Of a DNA stretch of 64,000 nt, positions 23,364 to 32,620 are shown piece after piece. The notes beneath the pieces were generated by a model, which searched no databases, had not been told where the DNA came from, and was given only the letters and a program-made list of their open reading frames with translations. This stretch comes from Streptomyces adustus (lineage in GTDB: Bacteria; Actinomycetota; Actinomycetes; Streptomycetales; Streptomycetaceae), in contig NZ_VJZD01000008.1 in the NCBI RefSeq assembly GCF_009377175.1, forward strand, positions 1-64,000, written 5' to 3'. The translations under genes were made by a program, and so were the position numbers. Each line of letters opens with the position of its first letter. Position 1 is the stretch's first letter.

Positions 23364-24016
23364 GGCTGGCACCTGTCGGCCCCCCGAGTAGAAGCGATCT
23401 TCACGAGCTCCCAGACTCCCTTGTCGTTCTTCTCGACCTGGACGCCATAGAGGACGTAACTGTTCTTGGTGGCCTTCGTCTTCTGGACCACTCCGGTCTT
23501 GACGACCTTGTTGAAGCCCTTGCTCTCGTCGCCGCAGTACGTCAGCGAGGCCTTGTCCTTGGATTCGACGTTGACCTGACGGTCGTAGTAGCGCACGGTT
23601 CCGGTGATTGACAGGCCGGCGTCCTTGAACCCCTGGACCCACTGCTGGGCCGCTGCGGCCCCCTCGCCCTCCGTGTAGTACTCCAGCGCGGGAAGACGCG
23701 GATTCTGAGCGATGATGGCCGCGTCCATGGACCGGACGAACTCCGCGTTGTCGCTGAGAATCGCGTCCTTGACCGCGTCACCGGCCTTCTCCGGAGTGAA
23801 CGTCAGGATGTCGTCCGACGGCAGCTCGATCTTCGGTCGATCCGCCGCCTTGGATGCCGACGGGCTCGGTGAGGCCGACGGTGACGTGTCCGTGTCCGCG
23901 CCCGCGATCTTGTCGTTGCCCTTCGAACCACCGTCTCCGCCACCGCACCCGGTGAGGAGGAGCAGCGCCGTCGCTCCGGCGGCGGCTGTGGTGAGCAGGC
24001 GAGGGCGGCGGGTCAC
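23360..24016 (-). CDS. Lipoprotein of unknown function
   Basis: The 218-aa product has a signal peptide ending in a lipobox (LLLLTGC, Cys24), a Gly/Ser/Asp spacer, and a domain of about 150 residues (DDILTFTPEKAGDAVKDAILSDNAEF ... VRYYDRQVNVESKDKASLTYCGDES) resembling NTF2-like secreted domains in general shape, a weak suggestion only. The GTG start is preceded by AGGAG at 6 bases. It is the first gene of a two-gene unit with the secreted protein downstream and is preceded by a strong hairpin at 24039-24069. Confidence 0.82.
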   Translation of the reverse strand: MTRRPRLLTTAAAGATALLLLTGCGGGDGGSKGNDKIAGADTDTSPSASPSPSASKAADRPKIELPSDDILTFTPEKAGDAVKDAILSDNAEFVRSMDAAIIAQNPRLPALEYYTEGEGAAAAQQWVQGFKDAGLSITGTVRYYDRQVNVESKDKASLTYCGDESKGFNKVVKTGVVQKTKATKNSYVLYGVQVEKNDKGVWELVKIASTRGADRCQP

Positions 24017-24038
24017 GGGAGGCTCCTGTGTCGTAGTG

Positions 24039-24069
24039 GCGAAGCCCCGCTACGGTAGCGGGGCTTCGC
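24039..24069 (-). terminator. Terminator between acyltransferase and lipoprotein genes
   Basis: A perfect 14-bp stem (24039-24052 with 24056-24069) closes a 3-nt loop, 31 bases past the acyltransferase stop and just before the lipoprotein promoter region. Confidence 0.82.
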
Positions 24070-24099
24070 GTCATGACACCAGTGCGGCCGGACGGACCG

Positions 24100-25368
24100 T
24101 CAGGCCCGGTGCGCTCCCGCGCGCGAGCCCGAACCGTCGGGCCACAGCCGTGGCCTGCGCTTTGCCGCGACGTCCTCCATCCAGCCGAAGCAGAGCACGC
24201 AGCAGGCGGTGAGGGCCCAGACCACGACCAGCACGGGCCAGGAACTCGTCAGGATCCAGGGCGCGTCGTCGTACAGAAAGGTGACGTTCCACAGGTGGTC
24301 CCAGAGGGTGCCCGCGACGACGATGCACACGTTGTGCCACAGATAGATGGTCACCGCGCGGGCGTTGAGGAGGGTGACCAGGCGGTCCCAGCGGCGCAGC
24401 GGACGCGGCCACTCGGACCACGAGGGGCTGATGTGCAGCAGCATCAGCACGGTTGCGAAGGACCACAGCGCCTGCGCGAACGGCATGTCGTCGAGGTCGT
24501 TGCCCGGTGCGAAGCCGTGGGTGAGCGCGTACCAGAGGCCGATGCCCGCGACGACCGGCGCGAGGGACGGCACGACGTAGCGGGGGAGCTTCTTCAGGAT
24601 GCCCTGCTGGTGGGCCATCCCCGCCAGCCAGCACGAGCCGAACGCCCCGAAGTCGCTGAGGTTGGAGTCGAGCCGGGAGAAGGGCACGGTGAGCAGGCCG
24701 AACTCCAGTGCCGCGGACAGGGCGATCGGCGCGAGGATCGTCGGCCAGGGCAGCCGGCGCAGGGCGCGCAGCATGAGCGGGGAGAGCAGCACGAACCAGA
24801 GGTAGGCGCGGATGTACCAGAGGGGTACGGCCAGTTCCGTGGCCCACTCGTCGCCGATCAGACCGTGGATGCCATGTACCTGGTCGCCGAACGGCGGGTC
24901 GCTCAGCGGCAGGATCCAGAAGCCGAGGTGGATCCACCACCAGCCGGGGTGTCCGTCGGAGTCGGGACCCCAGCCGCCCAGCAGCATGCCCGTGACGCCG
25001 ACCGCGCCGAGCAGCCACAGCGGGGGCAGCAGACGGCGCATCCGGCCGCGTACGACCTGCACGGCGGGGCGCTTGCCGAGCGAGGTGGCCATGAGGTTGC
25101 CGGCCAGGGCGAACATCACGCCCATGGAGGGGAACACCACGGGCAGCCAGGCCCAGCCGAACAGGTGGTAGAAGACGACCCGGAAGAGGGCGATCGCGCG
25201 CAGCAGGTCGAAGTACCGGTCGCGTCCGGAGGCGCGCTTCGGCTCCTGCGCGGGCGTGGCCTCGGACGTGGGCGCGGGCGCCGGGTCGGGTGCCGAGGGC
25301 TGGTGCGGTATGCGCGCCGGGTTCGGCGGCTGGGTGGTCGTGGTGGCTTCGGGGTGGTGCGGATTCAT
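24100..25368 (-). CDS. Membrane acyltransferase (acyltransferase-3 family)
   Basis: The 422-aa protein has a Pro-rich cytoplasmic N-terminus of about 48 residues, then the acyltransferase-3 start DRYFDLLRAIALFRVVFYHLFG with the conserved His, and about ten membrane spans. This family O-acylates extracellular polysaccharides. Its ATG overlaps the matB stop as ATGA, so it belongs to the mat operon and may acylate the polysaccharide made there (inference). A terminator follows its stop. Confidence 0.88.
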   Translation of the reverse strand: MNPHHPEATTTTQPPNPARIPHQPSAPDPAPAPTSEATPAQEPKRASGRDRYFDLLRAIALFRVVFYHLFGWAWLPVVFPSMGVMFALAGNLMATSLGKRPAVQVVRGRMRRLLPPLWLLGAVGVTGMLLGGWGPDSDGHPGWWWIHLGFWILPLSDPPFGDQVHGIHGLIGDEWATELAVPLWYIRAYLWFVLLSPLMLRALRRLPWPTILAPIALSAALEFGLLTVPFSRLDSNLSDFGAFGSCWLAGMAHQQGILKKLPRYVVPSLAPVVAGIGLWYALTHGFAPGNDLDDMPFAQALWSFATVLMLLHISPSWSEWPRPLRRWDRLVTLLNARAVTIYLWHNVCIVVAGTLWDHLWNVTFLYDDAPWILTSSWPVLVVVWALTACCVLCFGWMEDVAAKRRPRLWPDGSGSRAGAHRA

Positions 25369-27548
25369 GCGACCGGCCTTCCGTCCATGACGCGCTGTTC
25401 CTGCGCGGGCATGTTCGGCGGTGCCGACACCCCGCCCTTGCGGCGCAGTTTCTGCCAGCGCAGCCGACCGCCGGTCAGGGCCGTGATCCAGGACTGGAGC
25501 AGGACGACGTACATGAGCTGTCGGTAGAGGATCTGTTGGAGGGGCAGGGAGATGAGCGGGGTGAGGCGCTCACGGTCGAGGACGAAGGCGTAGGACGCGC
25601 AGACCACCTGGACGGCCAGGACGCCGAACCAGGCCAGGATCGTCTTCTGGGTGGGGCCGAAGAGCAGGCCGTAGACGAGGAACATGTCGATCAGGGGGGC
25701 CAGCAGCGGGGCCAGCACCATGAACAGGGAGACCAGCGGCAGGCCGACGCGGCCGAAGCGGCCGGACGGGCCGCGTTCGACGACTGCCTTGCGGTGCTTC
25801 CAGATCGCCTGCATGGTGCCGTACGACCAGCGGTAGCGCTGGGACCACAGTTGCTGCACCGACTCCGGGGCCTCGGTCCAGGCGCGGGCCTTCTCCGCGT
25901 AGACGACCTTCCAGCCGTCGCGGTGGATGGCCATGGTGATGTCGGTGTCCTCGGCGAGGGTGTCGTCGCTCATGCCGCCGACGCGTTCCAGCGCGGAGCG
26001 ACGGAAGGCGCCGACCGCGCCGGGGATGGTGGGCATGCAGCGCAGGACGTCGTACATCCGGCGGTCGAGGTTGAAGCCCATCACGTACTCGATGTGCTGC
26101 CAGGCACCGATGAGGGTGTCCTTGTTGCCGACCTTGGCGTTGCCCGCGACCGCGCCCACCTTCCGGTCGGCGAAGGGCTGGACCAGCTCGCGGACGGTGG
26201 CCGGCTCGAAGACGGTGTCGCCGTCCATCATCACGATCAGGTCGTGACGGGCGTTGGCCAGGCCGCGGTTGAGCGCGGCCGGCTTGCCCGCGTTGAGCTG
26301 TCGGATCACCCGTACGTCGGGGAGGTTCAGGTCCTCGACGATGCGGGCGGTGCCGTCGCTGGAGCCGTCGTCGATGACGAGGATCTCGATGGGGTGCTCG
26401 CTCGCCGTCAGCGAACGGACCGTGCTCTCGATGCACTTGGCCTCGTTGTACGCCGGGACCAGCACCGACGCCGGTTCGGTGACCGGCTGTGGACCCCAAC
26501 GGAACTTGCGGTGGCGGGTCTTGCGGGCGTGCAGGACGGACAGCAGCAGCATCAGGCCGAAGCGGGCCAGGACCAGGCCGCCGACGATGGCGAGGCCGAC
26601 GACCAGGACGCCGGTCACGTCGTCGGAGGCCTGCACCAGGAAGATCCAGGCCTTGCCCCGCCACAGGTCGAGGCCGGTGACCGGGGTGTCCGCGTTGGGA
26701 GCCTGGAGTGCCTCGGTGAGGTTCTGGAACTGGTAGCCCTGGCCCTGGAGTTGTGGCAGATAGCGGTCGAGGGCCTGCACGGTCTGGTGGCGGTCGCCGC
26801 CGGAGTCGTGCATCAGGACGATCGCGCCCTTGCCGCCCTTGGGCGTGGCGTTGGCGATGATGGTGTCGGCGCCCGGCTTGCGCCAGTCCTCGCTGTCGAT
26901 GTCGTTGACGACGGTGAGGTAGCCGCGTGCGCCGATGTACTTGGTGACCGGCCAGGACTTGTCGTCCATGGCGTCGGCGAAGGACGAGTAGGGCGGCCGG
27001 AAGAGCGAGCTGCGGATGCCGGCCGCGCCCGCGAGCGCGAGCTGGTTCTGCGACAGCTCCCAGTCGATGCGGCCCGTGGACTGGTAGGAGAGGTCGGGGT
27101 GGTTGAAGGTGTGCAGGCCGACCTCGTTCCCCTCGTCGATCATGCGCTGGACCAGCTCCGGGTAGCGGGAGGCCATGGTGCCGGTGACGAAGAAGACGGC
27201 GTGCGCGTGATGCTTCTTGAGGATGTCGAGGACCTTGGGGGTCCAGGTCGGGTCGGGGCCGTCGTCGAAGGTGAGGACGATGCGGTGGTCGGGCAGGCGC
27301 AGGCTGGTCTCCTTGCCGCCGCGGGTGTCGATCACCGGACCGCCGTCGAGGATCTTCTGCGGCACCTTGTCGGTGGACGCCTCGGGCCGGACCCGGAAGT
27401 CGGCGAGGATCTCGCTGTGCACATAGCCGCGCAGCATCAGCATCGCGAGCATCGCGCACAGCAGCAGGAGCGGGAGCAGGCTGCGCAGCGGCAGCCGTCG
27501 CCGGCCGGCCGCCCGTTTCGCGGAGCGGCGGTTGGAACGGGATGCCAT
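25365..27548 (-). CDS. matB: Bifunctional polysaccharide deacetylase / GT2 synthase, MatB-like
   Basis: The 727-aa membrane protein has an N-terminal span (25-40), a NodB-type deacetylase domain outside the cell (TFDDGPDP 93-100, HTFNH 146-150, FRPPYS), a second span near 320, and a cytoplasmic GT2 synthase domain (VPAYNEAKCIES, IDDGSSDGT, MMDGDTV, AEDTD, QRYRW) followed by C-terminal spans. Both halves keep their catalytic residues. In S. coelicolor and S. lividans the matching gene makes poly-beta-1,6-GlcNAc that glues hyphae into pellets (recalled from the literature). It starts in a TGATG overlap with the upstream gene. Confidence 0.9.
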   Translation of the reverse strand: MASRSNRRSAKRAAGRRRLPLRSLLPLLLLCAMLAMLMLRGYVHSEILADFRVRPEASTDKVPQKILDGGPVIDTRGGKETSLRLPDHRIVLTFDDGPDPTWTPKVLDILKKHHAHAVFFVTGTMASRYPELVQRMIDEGNEVGLHTFNHPDLSYQSTGRIDWELSQNQLALAGAAGIRSSLFRPPYSSFADAMDDKSWPVTKYIGARGYLTVVNDIDSEDWRKPGADTIIANATPKGGKGAIVLMHDSGGDRHQTVQALDRYLPQLQGQGYQFQNLTEALQAPNADTPVTGLDLWRGKAWIFLVQASDDVTGVLVVGLAIVGGLVLARFGLMLLLSVLHARKTRHRKFRWGPQPVTEPASVLVPAYNEAKCIESTVRSLTASEHPIEILVIDDGSSDGTARIVEDLNLPDVRVIRQLNAGKPAALNRGLANARHDLIVMMDGDTVFEPATVRELVQPFADRKVGAVAGNAKVGNKDTLIGAWQHIEYVMGFNLDRRMYDVLRCMPTIPGAVGAFRRSALERVGGMSDDTLAEDTDITMAIHRDGWKVVYAEKARAWTEAPESVQQLWSQRYRWSYGTMQAIWKHRKAVVERGPSGRFGRVGLPLVSLFMVLAPLLAPLIDMFLVYGLLFGPTQKTILAWFGVLAVQVVCASYAFVLDRERLTPLISLPLQQILYRQLMYVVLLQSWITALTGGRLRWQKLRRKGGVSAPPNMPAQEQRVMDGRPVA

Positions 27549-28630
27549 CAGAGGACGTTCTCCGTGTGCGAGGACGAGTTCGAGGAGGCGGCGCCCGACC
27601 GGACGGGGACCGGGTCCGGTGCTGCCTGTGCGACCGGGTGCGCCGCGCCGGAGTCCGGGCTCGCCGGAGGCGTGGGCGAGGGCGAGCCGTCGCCCGGCAC
27701 GGACGGGGACGGGGACGAGACGACCGGCGGGGACGACTCCGTCACCGGGTTCTTGGAACTCGTGCTGGGACTGGGCTTCGCGGAGGCGCTGGCCGACGAC
27801 CGGGGCTTCGCGGAGGCGCTCGGGCTGCCGCTGCGGCCGGACGCGCTGGGCTTCGGGCCGGTGCCCGAGGCGGTGGCCGCACCGCCGGGCGAGGTCACGC
27901 CCGGTGCCGGAGCGCCGGGACCGGCGTGCGTCGGACGGGACTTGGCGCTGGGCGCCGGGGAGGTGTCGACCTGGCCGGCGGGCTTGTCGTCCTTGCCCGG
28001 GACCGGGACCGGAAGCCAGGGCGCGGTGGAGTTGCCCGACAGTAGGGTGACGACGATGACGGCGGCGTAGGCCGCGCAGGCGAGCCCCACGGCGATGCCG
28101 AGCCGTCTGAAGGTGCGGCTGCGCCGCCCCGACTCGTCCACGAACACCGGCGCGTCGGAGGGCTCGGGTCCGCCGTCCTTGGCGGCCCGCGCGGTCGCCT
28201 CGCCGAACTGGACGGCGTCCATCGAGACGGTCACCTCGTCCGGGTCGTGCTCGTTCCCGTGCTCCGCCGCCGATGCCCGCGACTCGCTCCAGGGGTCGTG
28301 GACGGCCGGCGGCGTGGCGCCGCCCGCCGACGACAGGATCTCGGCCCCGGGCCGTAAGCCCGTGCCCAGCCCTGCGTCGGGTCCGGTCGCGGGTGTCGAG
28401 ATCCGGGCCCGGCCGCCGTGACGGCCGACCCGCCGCGCACCGGGGGCCGATCCAGGCCGCTCCGAAGGCGGTCCGGTTCGTTCCCCGGACGGTCCGATTC
28501 GTTCCGGAGGAGCCCCGGTTCTGCCGGTTTCCAAATAGCTCTGAGCGTTCTCCCCCGTCGACTGGTGGTCATGGCTCACCGATGCTCCGGCGGGCCGTTC
28601 CGGTTGGGCGTCTTTCCGCCACTTTTTCAC
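27548..28630 (-). CDS. matA: MatA-like single-span protein with Pro/Ser-rich extracellular tail
   Basis: The 360-aa protein has a polar, probably disordered N-terminal half, one membrane helix (GIAVGLACAAYAAVIVVTLL, about residues 180-202) and a low-complexity Ser/Pro/Ala extracellular tail (SASAKPSPSTSSKNP and similar). The gene overlaps matB by one base (TGATG). By position it matches matA of the S. coelicolor aggregation locus; sequence alone gives no enzyme function. The GTG at 28630 (VKKWRKDAQ) has GGAAG upstream; the frame continues to 28903 but that part is not protein-like. Confidence 0.72.
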   Translation of the reverse strand: MKKWRKDAQPERPAGASVSHDHQSTGENAQSYLETGRTGAPPERIGPSGERTGPPSERPGSAPGARRVGRHGGRARISTPATGPDAGLGTGLRPGAEILSSAGGATPPAVHDPWSESRASAAEHGNEHDPDEVTVSMDAVQFGEATARAAKDGGPEPSDAPVFVDESGRRSRTFRRLGIAVGLACAAYAAVIVVTLLSGNSTAPWLPVPVPGKDDKPAGQVDTSPAPSAKSRPTHAGPGAPAPGVTSPGGAATASGTGPKPSASGRSGSPSASAKPRSSASASAKPSPSTSSKNPVTESSPPVVSSPSPSVPGDGSPSPTPPASPDSGAAHPVAQAAPDPVPVRSGAASSNSSSHTENVL

Positions 28631-28787
28631 GTGCGCACTTCCCCCCACGGGACAGTTCCGGAAGCGCGTACGAAGCCGAGCACCCGCCGCCGAACCGGGC
28701 CCCCACCCGATTCGAACGCGCCCCATTACCACACCGTGCTCAGACCATCGAATGTAGCGCACAGGCGTGATCCATGTGCGCAGCGTG

Positions 28788-29759
28788 TCAGGTGTGGGCC
28801 CCAATCGTATCTTCGTCAATGGCCGGAACCCATCCGTCCGTTGGTCGGCTGAGCCATCTCTCCCGGGCGGCGATCTCGTCCGCGGCCTGCCGAAGAGCGT
28901 CAAATCCCGGATGGACCAGCCCCTTTCGCCACACGAGCGACACGGGCGACAAGGGGACCGGATCGACGAGCGGCCGCAGCACCGTCCCAGGCATGGCCGG
29001 AAAGCCCACTACGGCCAGAATGGGGTTTCGCAACTTCGCCATGATCCGTCGGAACTCCTCGTCCCCCACCGCGAGGGGTGCGGGAGCCGCGATCCGGATC
29101 CCCCGGCATTCGAACAGACGGTGCGCGAGGTCCGTCCACTCCGTCGTGCGCGGGTTGCCCGCGCCGGCGTACACCGTCTCGCCCGCCAGCTCGGCCAGCG
29201 GCACCTCGGCCAGCGCCGCCAGCCGGTGGTCCTCGGGCAGCACGACCGCCATCGGCTCGTACCGCACGAGCCGGTGCTCCAGCCGGGACCGCAGCGCCGG
29301 GTCGAGGCCGGCGAACCGCCCGAACGAGACATCGAGCCGCCCGGCCACCATCTCCCCCGCCGCCCCGGCGAGGCCGCTCTCGTAGCGGGCCATCAGCTCC
29401 AGATCGGGGGCGAGTTCACGGGCCCGGTACAGCACCCGGCGCGCGGTGGGCTGGTCGGGGAAGTTGAGGTCCACCAGCAGCGGCCGGGCCTGCCCGAAGG
29501 CGCCGAGCAGGTCGTCCTGCGCCTGGAGCGCCCGGCGCGCCAGCGGCACCAGCCGCTCGCCGTCGCCGGTCAGCGTCACCTGCCGGGTGGTGCGCACCAG
29601 CAGCTCGGCCCCCAACTCCCGTTCCAGCCGCCGCACGTCGCGGCTGAGCGCCTGCTGGGCGACGTAGAGTCGGGCCGCGGCGCGGGTGAAGTGCAGTTCC
29701 TCGGCGACGGCGAGGAACGCGCGCAGGAGCCTGGGGTCGAGGTGTCGGGGAGCGGGCAT
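28788..29759 (-). CDS. LysR-family transcriptional regulator
   Basis: The 323-aa protein has the LysR helix-turn-helix at residues 8-66 (LLRAFLAVAEELHFTRAAARLYVAQQALSRDVRRLERELG) and a substrate-binding domain to the end. It is divergent from the MFS gene with 83 bp between, the usual arrangement of a LysR regulator and its target. It probably controls that transporter and itself; the ligand is unknown. Confidence 0.9.
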   Translation of the reverse strand: MPAPRHLDPRLLRAFLAVAEELHFTRAAARLYVAQQALSRDVRRLERELGAELLVRTTRQVTLTGDGERLVPLARRALQAQDDLLGAFGQARPLLVDLNFPDQPTARRVLYRARELAPDLELMARYESGLAGAAGEMVAGRLDVSFGRFAGLDPALRSRLEHRLVRYEPMAVVLPEDHRLAALAEVPLAELAGETVYAGAGNPRTTEWTDLAHRLFECRGIRIAAPAPLAVGDEEFRRIMAKLRNPILAVVGFPAMPGTVLRPLVDPVPLSPVSLVWRKGLVHPGFDALRQAADEIAARERWLSRPTDGWVPAIDEDTIGAHT

Positions 29760-29842
29760 CCGGTGAACTTACAACAGGAGTGCGTGAATCGGCCCGCGGA
29801 AGGTGTTGGACCCGTCGGCGGGGCCGGCGCCACCGTTGATCC

Positions 29843-31129
29843 ATGCCGCAGCCCAGTCCCCGCGACACCCCCGAGGGGGTTCCGCTCTGGACCGTCACCG
29901 CCGATGCCGTCGTCGCCGTCGACTTCGCCTCCCGCCGCCGCGTCCGCCCGCCCGGCCCCTATCGCAGGCTCTTCGCCCGCCCCGGCACCTGCGCGTTCAC
30001 CGCCGGGAACCTGATCGCCCGGCTGCCGATGGGCATGTTCAGCGTGAGCGCGGTCGTGATGATCGCGGGCACCCGGGGCTCGTACGCCCTCGCCGGTGCC
30101 GTCACCGCGACCGGGCTCGCCGCGACCGCGCTGGTCGCGCCCTGGATCGCCCGGCTCGTGGACCGGCACGGCCAGGCCCGGGTCGCCGTGCCCGCCACGC
30201 TGTTCGCGGCGCTGGGCTCCCTGGCGCTGGTGCTGTGCGTGCGTCGCGACGCCCCGGACTGGACCCTGTTCGCCGCCTACGCGGCCACCGCGACGACCCC
30301 CAACACCGGCGGTATGTCGCGCGCCCGCTGGGCGCATCTGCTGGCGGACACGCCGGAGGCGCTGCACACCGCGAACTCCTTCGAGCAGGCCGCGGACGAG
30401 CTGTGCTTCATGCTCGGCCCGGTCCTCGCGGCCTTCCTGTGCGGGGCCTTCTTCCCGGAGGCGGGGACGCTGACCGGGGTGGCGCTGCTGGTGACCGGGG
30501 TGCTCGTCTTCGCCGCCCAGCGTGCCACCCAGCCGCCGCCGCACCGCACCCCCACGGCCCGTTCCCCGCTGCGCGCCGCCGGTATGCCCCCGCTGCTCGC
30601 GGTGTGCCTGGCCACGGGCGCGGTCTTCGGGTCGACGGAGGTCGTCACGATCGCGTTCGCCGACGCGCACGGACACCGTGCCGCGGCGGGCGTGGTGCTC
30701 GCCCTCCAGGCGGCCGGTTCGTGCGTGGCGGGGCTGGTGTACGGGTCGCTGAAGCCGTCCGGGCCTGCCGAGTGGCGCCACCCCTGGTGTCTGGCCGCGA
30801 TGACGGCGATGCTGACGCTGCCGCTGCTCGCGGCGACGCTGACCGGATCGTCCGCGCTGCTGGCGGTGGCGCTGTTCGCCGCCGGGACGGCCACCGCCCC
30901 CACGATGATCACCACGATGGCGCTGGTGCAGGAGCGCACCCCCGAGGGCCGTCTCAACGAGGGCATGACACTCGCGGTGACCGGCCTGCTCGGCGGTATC
31001 GCCTGCGGCAGCGCGGCCGGCGGCTGGATGTCCGAGCACGCCGCTCCGGCGGCCGGGTTCGGGGTGCCGGTCACCGCGGCCGCGGTGGCCCTGCTGATCT
31101 CCCTCGCCCATCAGACCTTCGGCGAGTGA
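29843..31129 (+). CDS. Major facilitator superfamily transporter
   Basis: The 428-aa integral membrane protein has about 12 spans, the MFS loop motif WIARLVDRHGQARV after span 2, and an unusual polar N-terminus of about 45 residues. It has no catalytic or substrate motif I can read, so efflux of a small molecule is a guess. Divergent from the LysR regulator. No terminator is obvious before the sugar operon 70 bp on, but a consensus promoter at 31200 separates them. Confidence 0.85.
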   Translation: MPQPSPRDTPEGVPLWTVTADAVVAVDFASRRRVRPPGPYRRLFARPGTCAFTAGNLIARLPMGMFSVSAVVMIAGTRGSYALAGAVTATGLAATALVAPWIARLVDRHGQARVAVPATLFAALGSLALVLCVRRDAPDWTLFAAYAATATTPNTGGMSRARWAHLLADTPEALHTANSFEQAADELCFMLGPVLAAFLCGAFFPEAGTLTGVALLVTGVLVFAAQRATQPPPHRTPTARSPLRAAGMPPLLAVCLATGAVFGSTEVVTIAFADAHGHRAAAGVVLALQAAGSCVAGLVYGSLKPSGPAEWRHPWCLAAMTAMLTLPLLAATLTGSSALLAVALFAAGTATAPTMITTMALVQERTPEGRLNEGMTLAVTGLLGGIACGSAAGGWMSEHAAPAAGFGVPVTAAAVALLISLAHQTFGE

Positions 31130-31199
31130 CACACCGTAACCGCACCGCTCCCGCACCGGACCCGTCCCGATCCGCACGAGGCAATTCCCGCGCACCCCA

Positions 31200-31228
31200 T
31201 TGACGTGTCCACAGCCGCCACCTACCTT
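31200..31228 (+). promoter_or_regulatory. Housekeeping promoter of the LacI-controlled sugar operon
   Basis: TTGACG (31200-31205) and TACCTT (31223-31228) are separated by exactly 17 bp, a near-consensus promoter. The expected start site falls at about 31234, inside the first operator palindrome. Confidence 0.75.
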
Positions 31229-31232
31229 CCCC

Positions 31233-31250
31233 CGTCGAAGCGCTTCGACG
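31233..31250. promoter_or_regulatory. LacI-type operator O1, 18-bp perfect palindrome
   Basis: CGTCGAAGCGCTTCGACG is perfectly self-complementary with the central GCGC typical of LacI-family sites. It covers the predicted transcription start, so repressor binding would block initiation. The regulator is most likely the LacI protein encoded at 36679. Confidence 0.82.
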
Positions 31251-31257
31251 TCACGCA

Positions 31258-31271
31258 TCGAATCGATTCGA
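31258..31271. promoter_or_regulatory. Second operator-like palindrome O2
   Basis: TCGAATCGATTCGA is a perfect 14-bp palindrome sharing the TCGAA/TTCGA half-sites of O1; the centres are 23 bp apart, close to two helical turns. Confidence 0.65.
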
Positions 31272-31324
31272 CGGTTCCTCGCGTGACACCCCCGATGCCC
31301 ATCCGACTCCCCAGGAGACACGGG

Positions 31325-32620
31325 ATGTTGACGACACGAAGGCGTGTGGTGGCGAGTGCGGTGATCCTGACCGGATCACTGCTCCTGACCTCCTGCGGCG
31401 GCTCCGACGGCGGCTCGTCCGGCGACGGCAAGACCCTGAAGCTGTGGCACTACGAGGCCCCGAACAGCGCGATGGGCGCGGCCTGGAACGAGGCCATCAA
31501 GGAGTTCGAGGCCTCGCATCCGGGCGTGAAGGTGAAGTACGAGGAGAAGAGCTTCGAACAGATCCAGAAGACCGCCCAGATGGTCCTGAACTCCTCCGAC
31601 ACCCCCGACCTCATGGAGTACAACAAGGGCAACGCGACGGCGGGCCTGCTCTCCAAGCAGGGCCTGCTGACCGACCTGAGCACGGAGGCCGCCAAGCGCG
31701 GCTGGGACAAGAAGCTCAGCGCGGGCGTCGCCACCACCAGCCGCTACGACGCCCAGGGCGTCATGGGCTCCGGCAAGTGGTACGGCGTACCCAACTACGC
31801 CGAGTACACGATGGTGTTCTACAACAAGGACCTGTTCGCCAAGTACAAGCTCGCCGAGCCCAAGTCGGTCGACGAACTGACCGCCGCGATGGACGTGTTC
31901 GTCAAGAACAAGGTGACCCCGCTGGCGAACGCGGGCGCCGAGTACCTCGCCCAGCAGTACCTGTACCAGCTCGCCCTGTCCCAGGCCGACCGCTCCTGGG
32001 TGGACTCCTACGAGCTGTACAAGGGCAAGACCGACTTCCACGACCAGGCCTGGACCTACGCGGCGACCACCTTCGCCGACTGGGTGAAGAAGGGCTACAT
32101 CGCCAAGACCTCCAGCGGCACCAAGGCCGAGGAGGCGGGCGTCTCCTTCATCCAGGGCAAGGCGCCGATCCTGTTCTCCGGGAGCTGGTGGTACGGCCGG
32201 TTCCAGGACGAGGTCAAGTTCGACTGGGGCAGCTTCCTGTGGCCCGGCTCGAACCTGACCCTCGGCTCCGGCGGAAACCTGTGGGTGGTCCCCAAGAACG
32301 CCAAGAACAAGGAGCTCGCCTACGACTTCATCGACATCACCATGTCGAAGAAGATCCAGAACCTGCTCGGCAACAAGGGCGGTGTCCCGGTGGCCGCCGA
32401 CGCGAGCGCGGTGACCGACCCGAAGTCGCAGCAGCTCATCACCAACTTCAACACCCTGTCGGGACGGGACGGCCTGGCCTTCTACCCGGACTGGCCGGTG
32501 CCCGGCTTCTACGACGTCCTGGTCTCCGAGACCCAGAAGCTGATCACGGGCAGCGCGACGCCGGACGCCTACCTCGACGCCCTCCAGAAGGCGTACGACA
32601 ACGGCGTACCGAAGAAATGA
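31325..32620 (+). CDS. Sugar ABC transporter substrate-binding lipoprotein
   Basis: The 431-aa protein has a signal peptide with lipobox LLLTSC and an extracellular-solute-binding family 1 fold (KTLKLWHYEAPNSAMGAAWNEAIKEFEASHPGVKV, VLNSSDTPDLMEYNKGNATAG). The ATG at 31325 has AGGAG 7 bases upstream; the in-frame extension to 31205 crosses the promoter and operators and is not coding. First gene of a six-gene operon; the permease gene overlaps its stop (ATGA). By context it probably binds a xyloglucan- or xylose-containing oligosaccharide. Confidence 0.92.
   Translation: MLTTRRRVVASAVILTGSLLLTSCGGSDGGSSGDGKTLKLWHYEAPNSAMGAAWNEAIKEFEASHPGVKVKYEEKSFEQIQKTAQMVLNSSDTPDLMEYNKGNATAGLLSKQGLLTDLSTEAAKRGWDKKLSAGVATTSRYDAQGVMGSGKWYGVPNYAEYTMVFYNKDLFAKYKLAEPKSVDELTAAMDVFVKNKVTPLANAGAEYLAQQYLYQLALSQADRSWVDSYELYKGKTDFHDQAWTYAATTFADWVKKGYIAKTSSGTKAEEAGVSFIQGKAPILFSGSWWYGRFQDEVKFDWGSFLWPGSNLTLGSGGNLWVVPKNAKNKELAYDFIDITMSKKIQNLLGNKGGVPVAADASAVTDPKSQQLITNFNTLSGRDGLAFYPDWPVPGFYDVLVSETQKLITGSATPDAYLDALQKAYDNGVPKK

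Noticed and set aside
31205-31324. N-terminal extension of the binding protein to 31205
   Set aside because: It would run through the promoter and both operator palindromes; the ATG at 31325 has an AGGAG site and leads directly into a lipoprotein signal.
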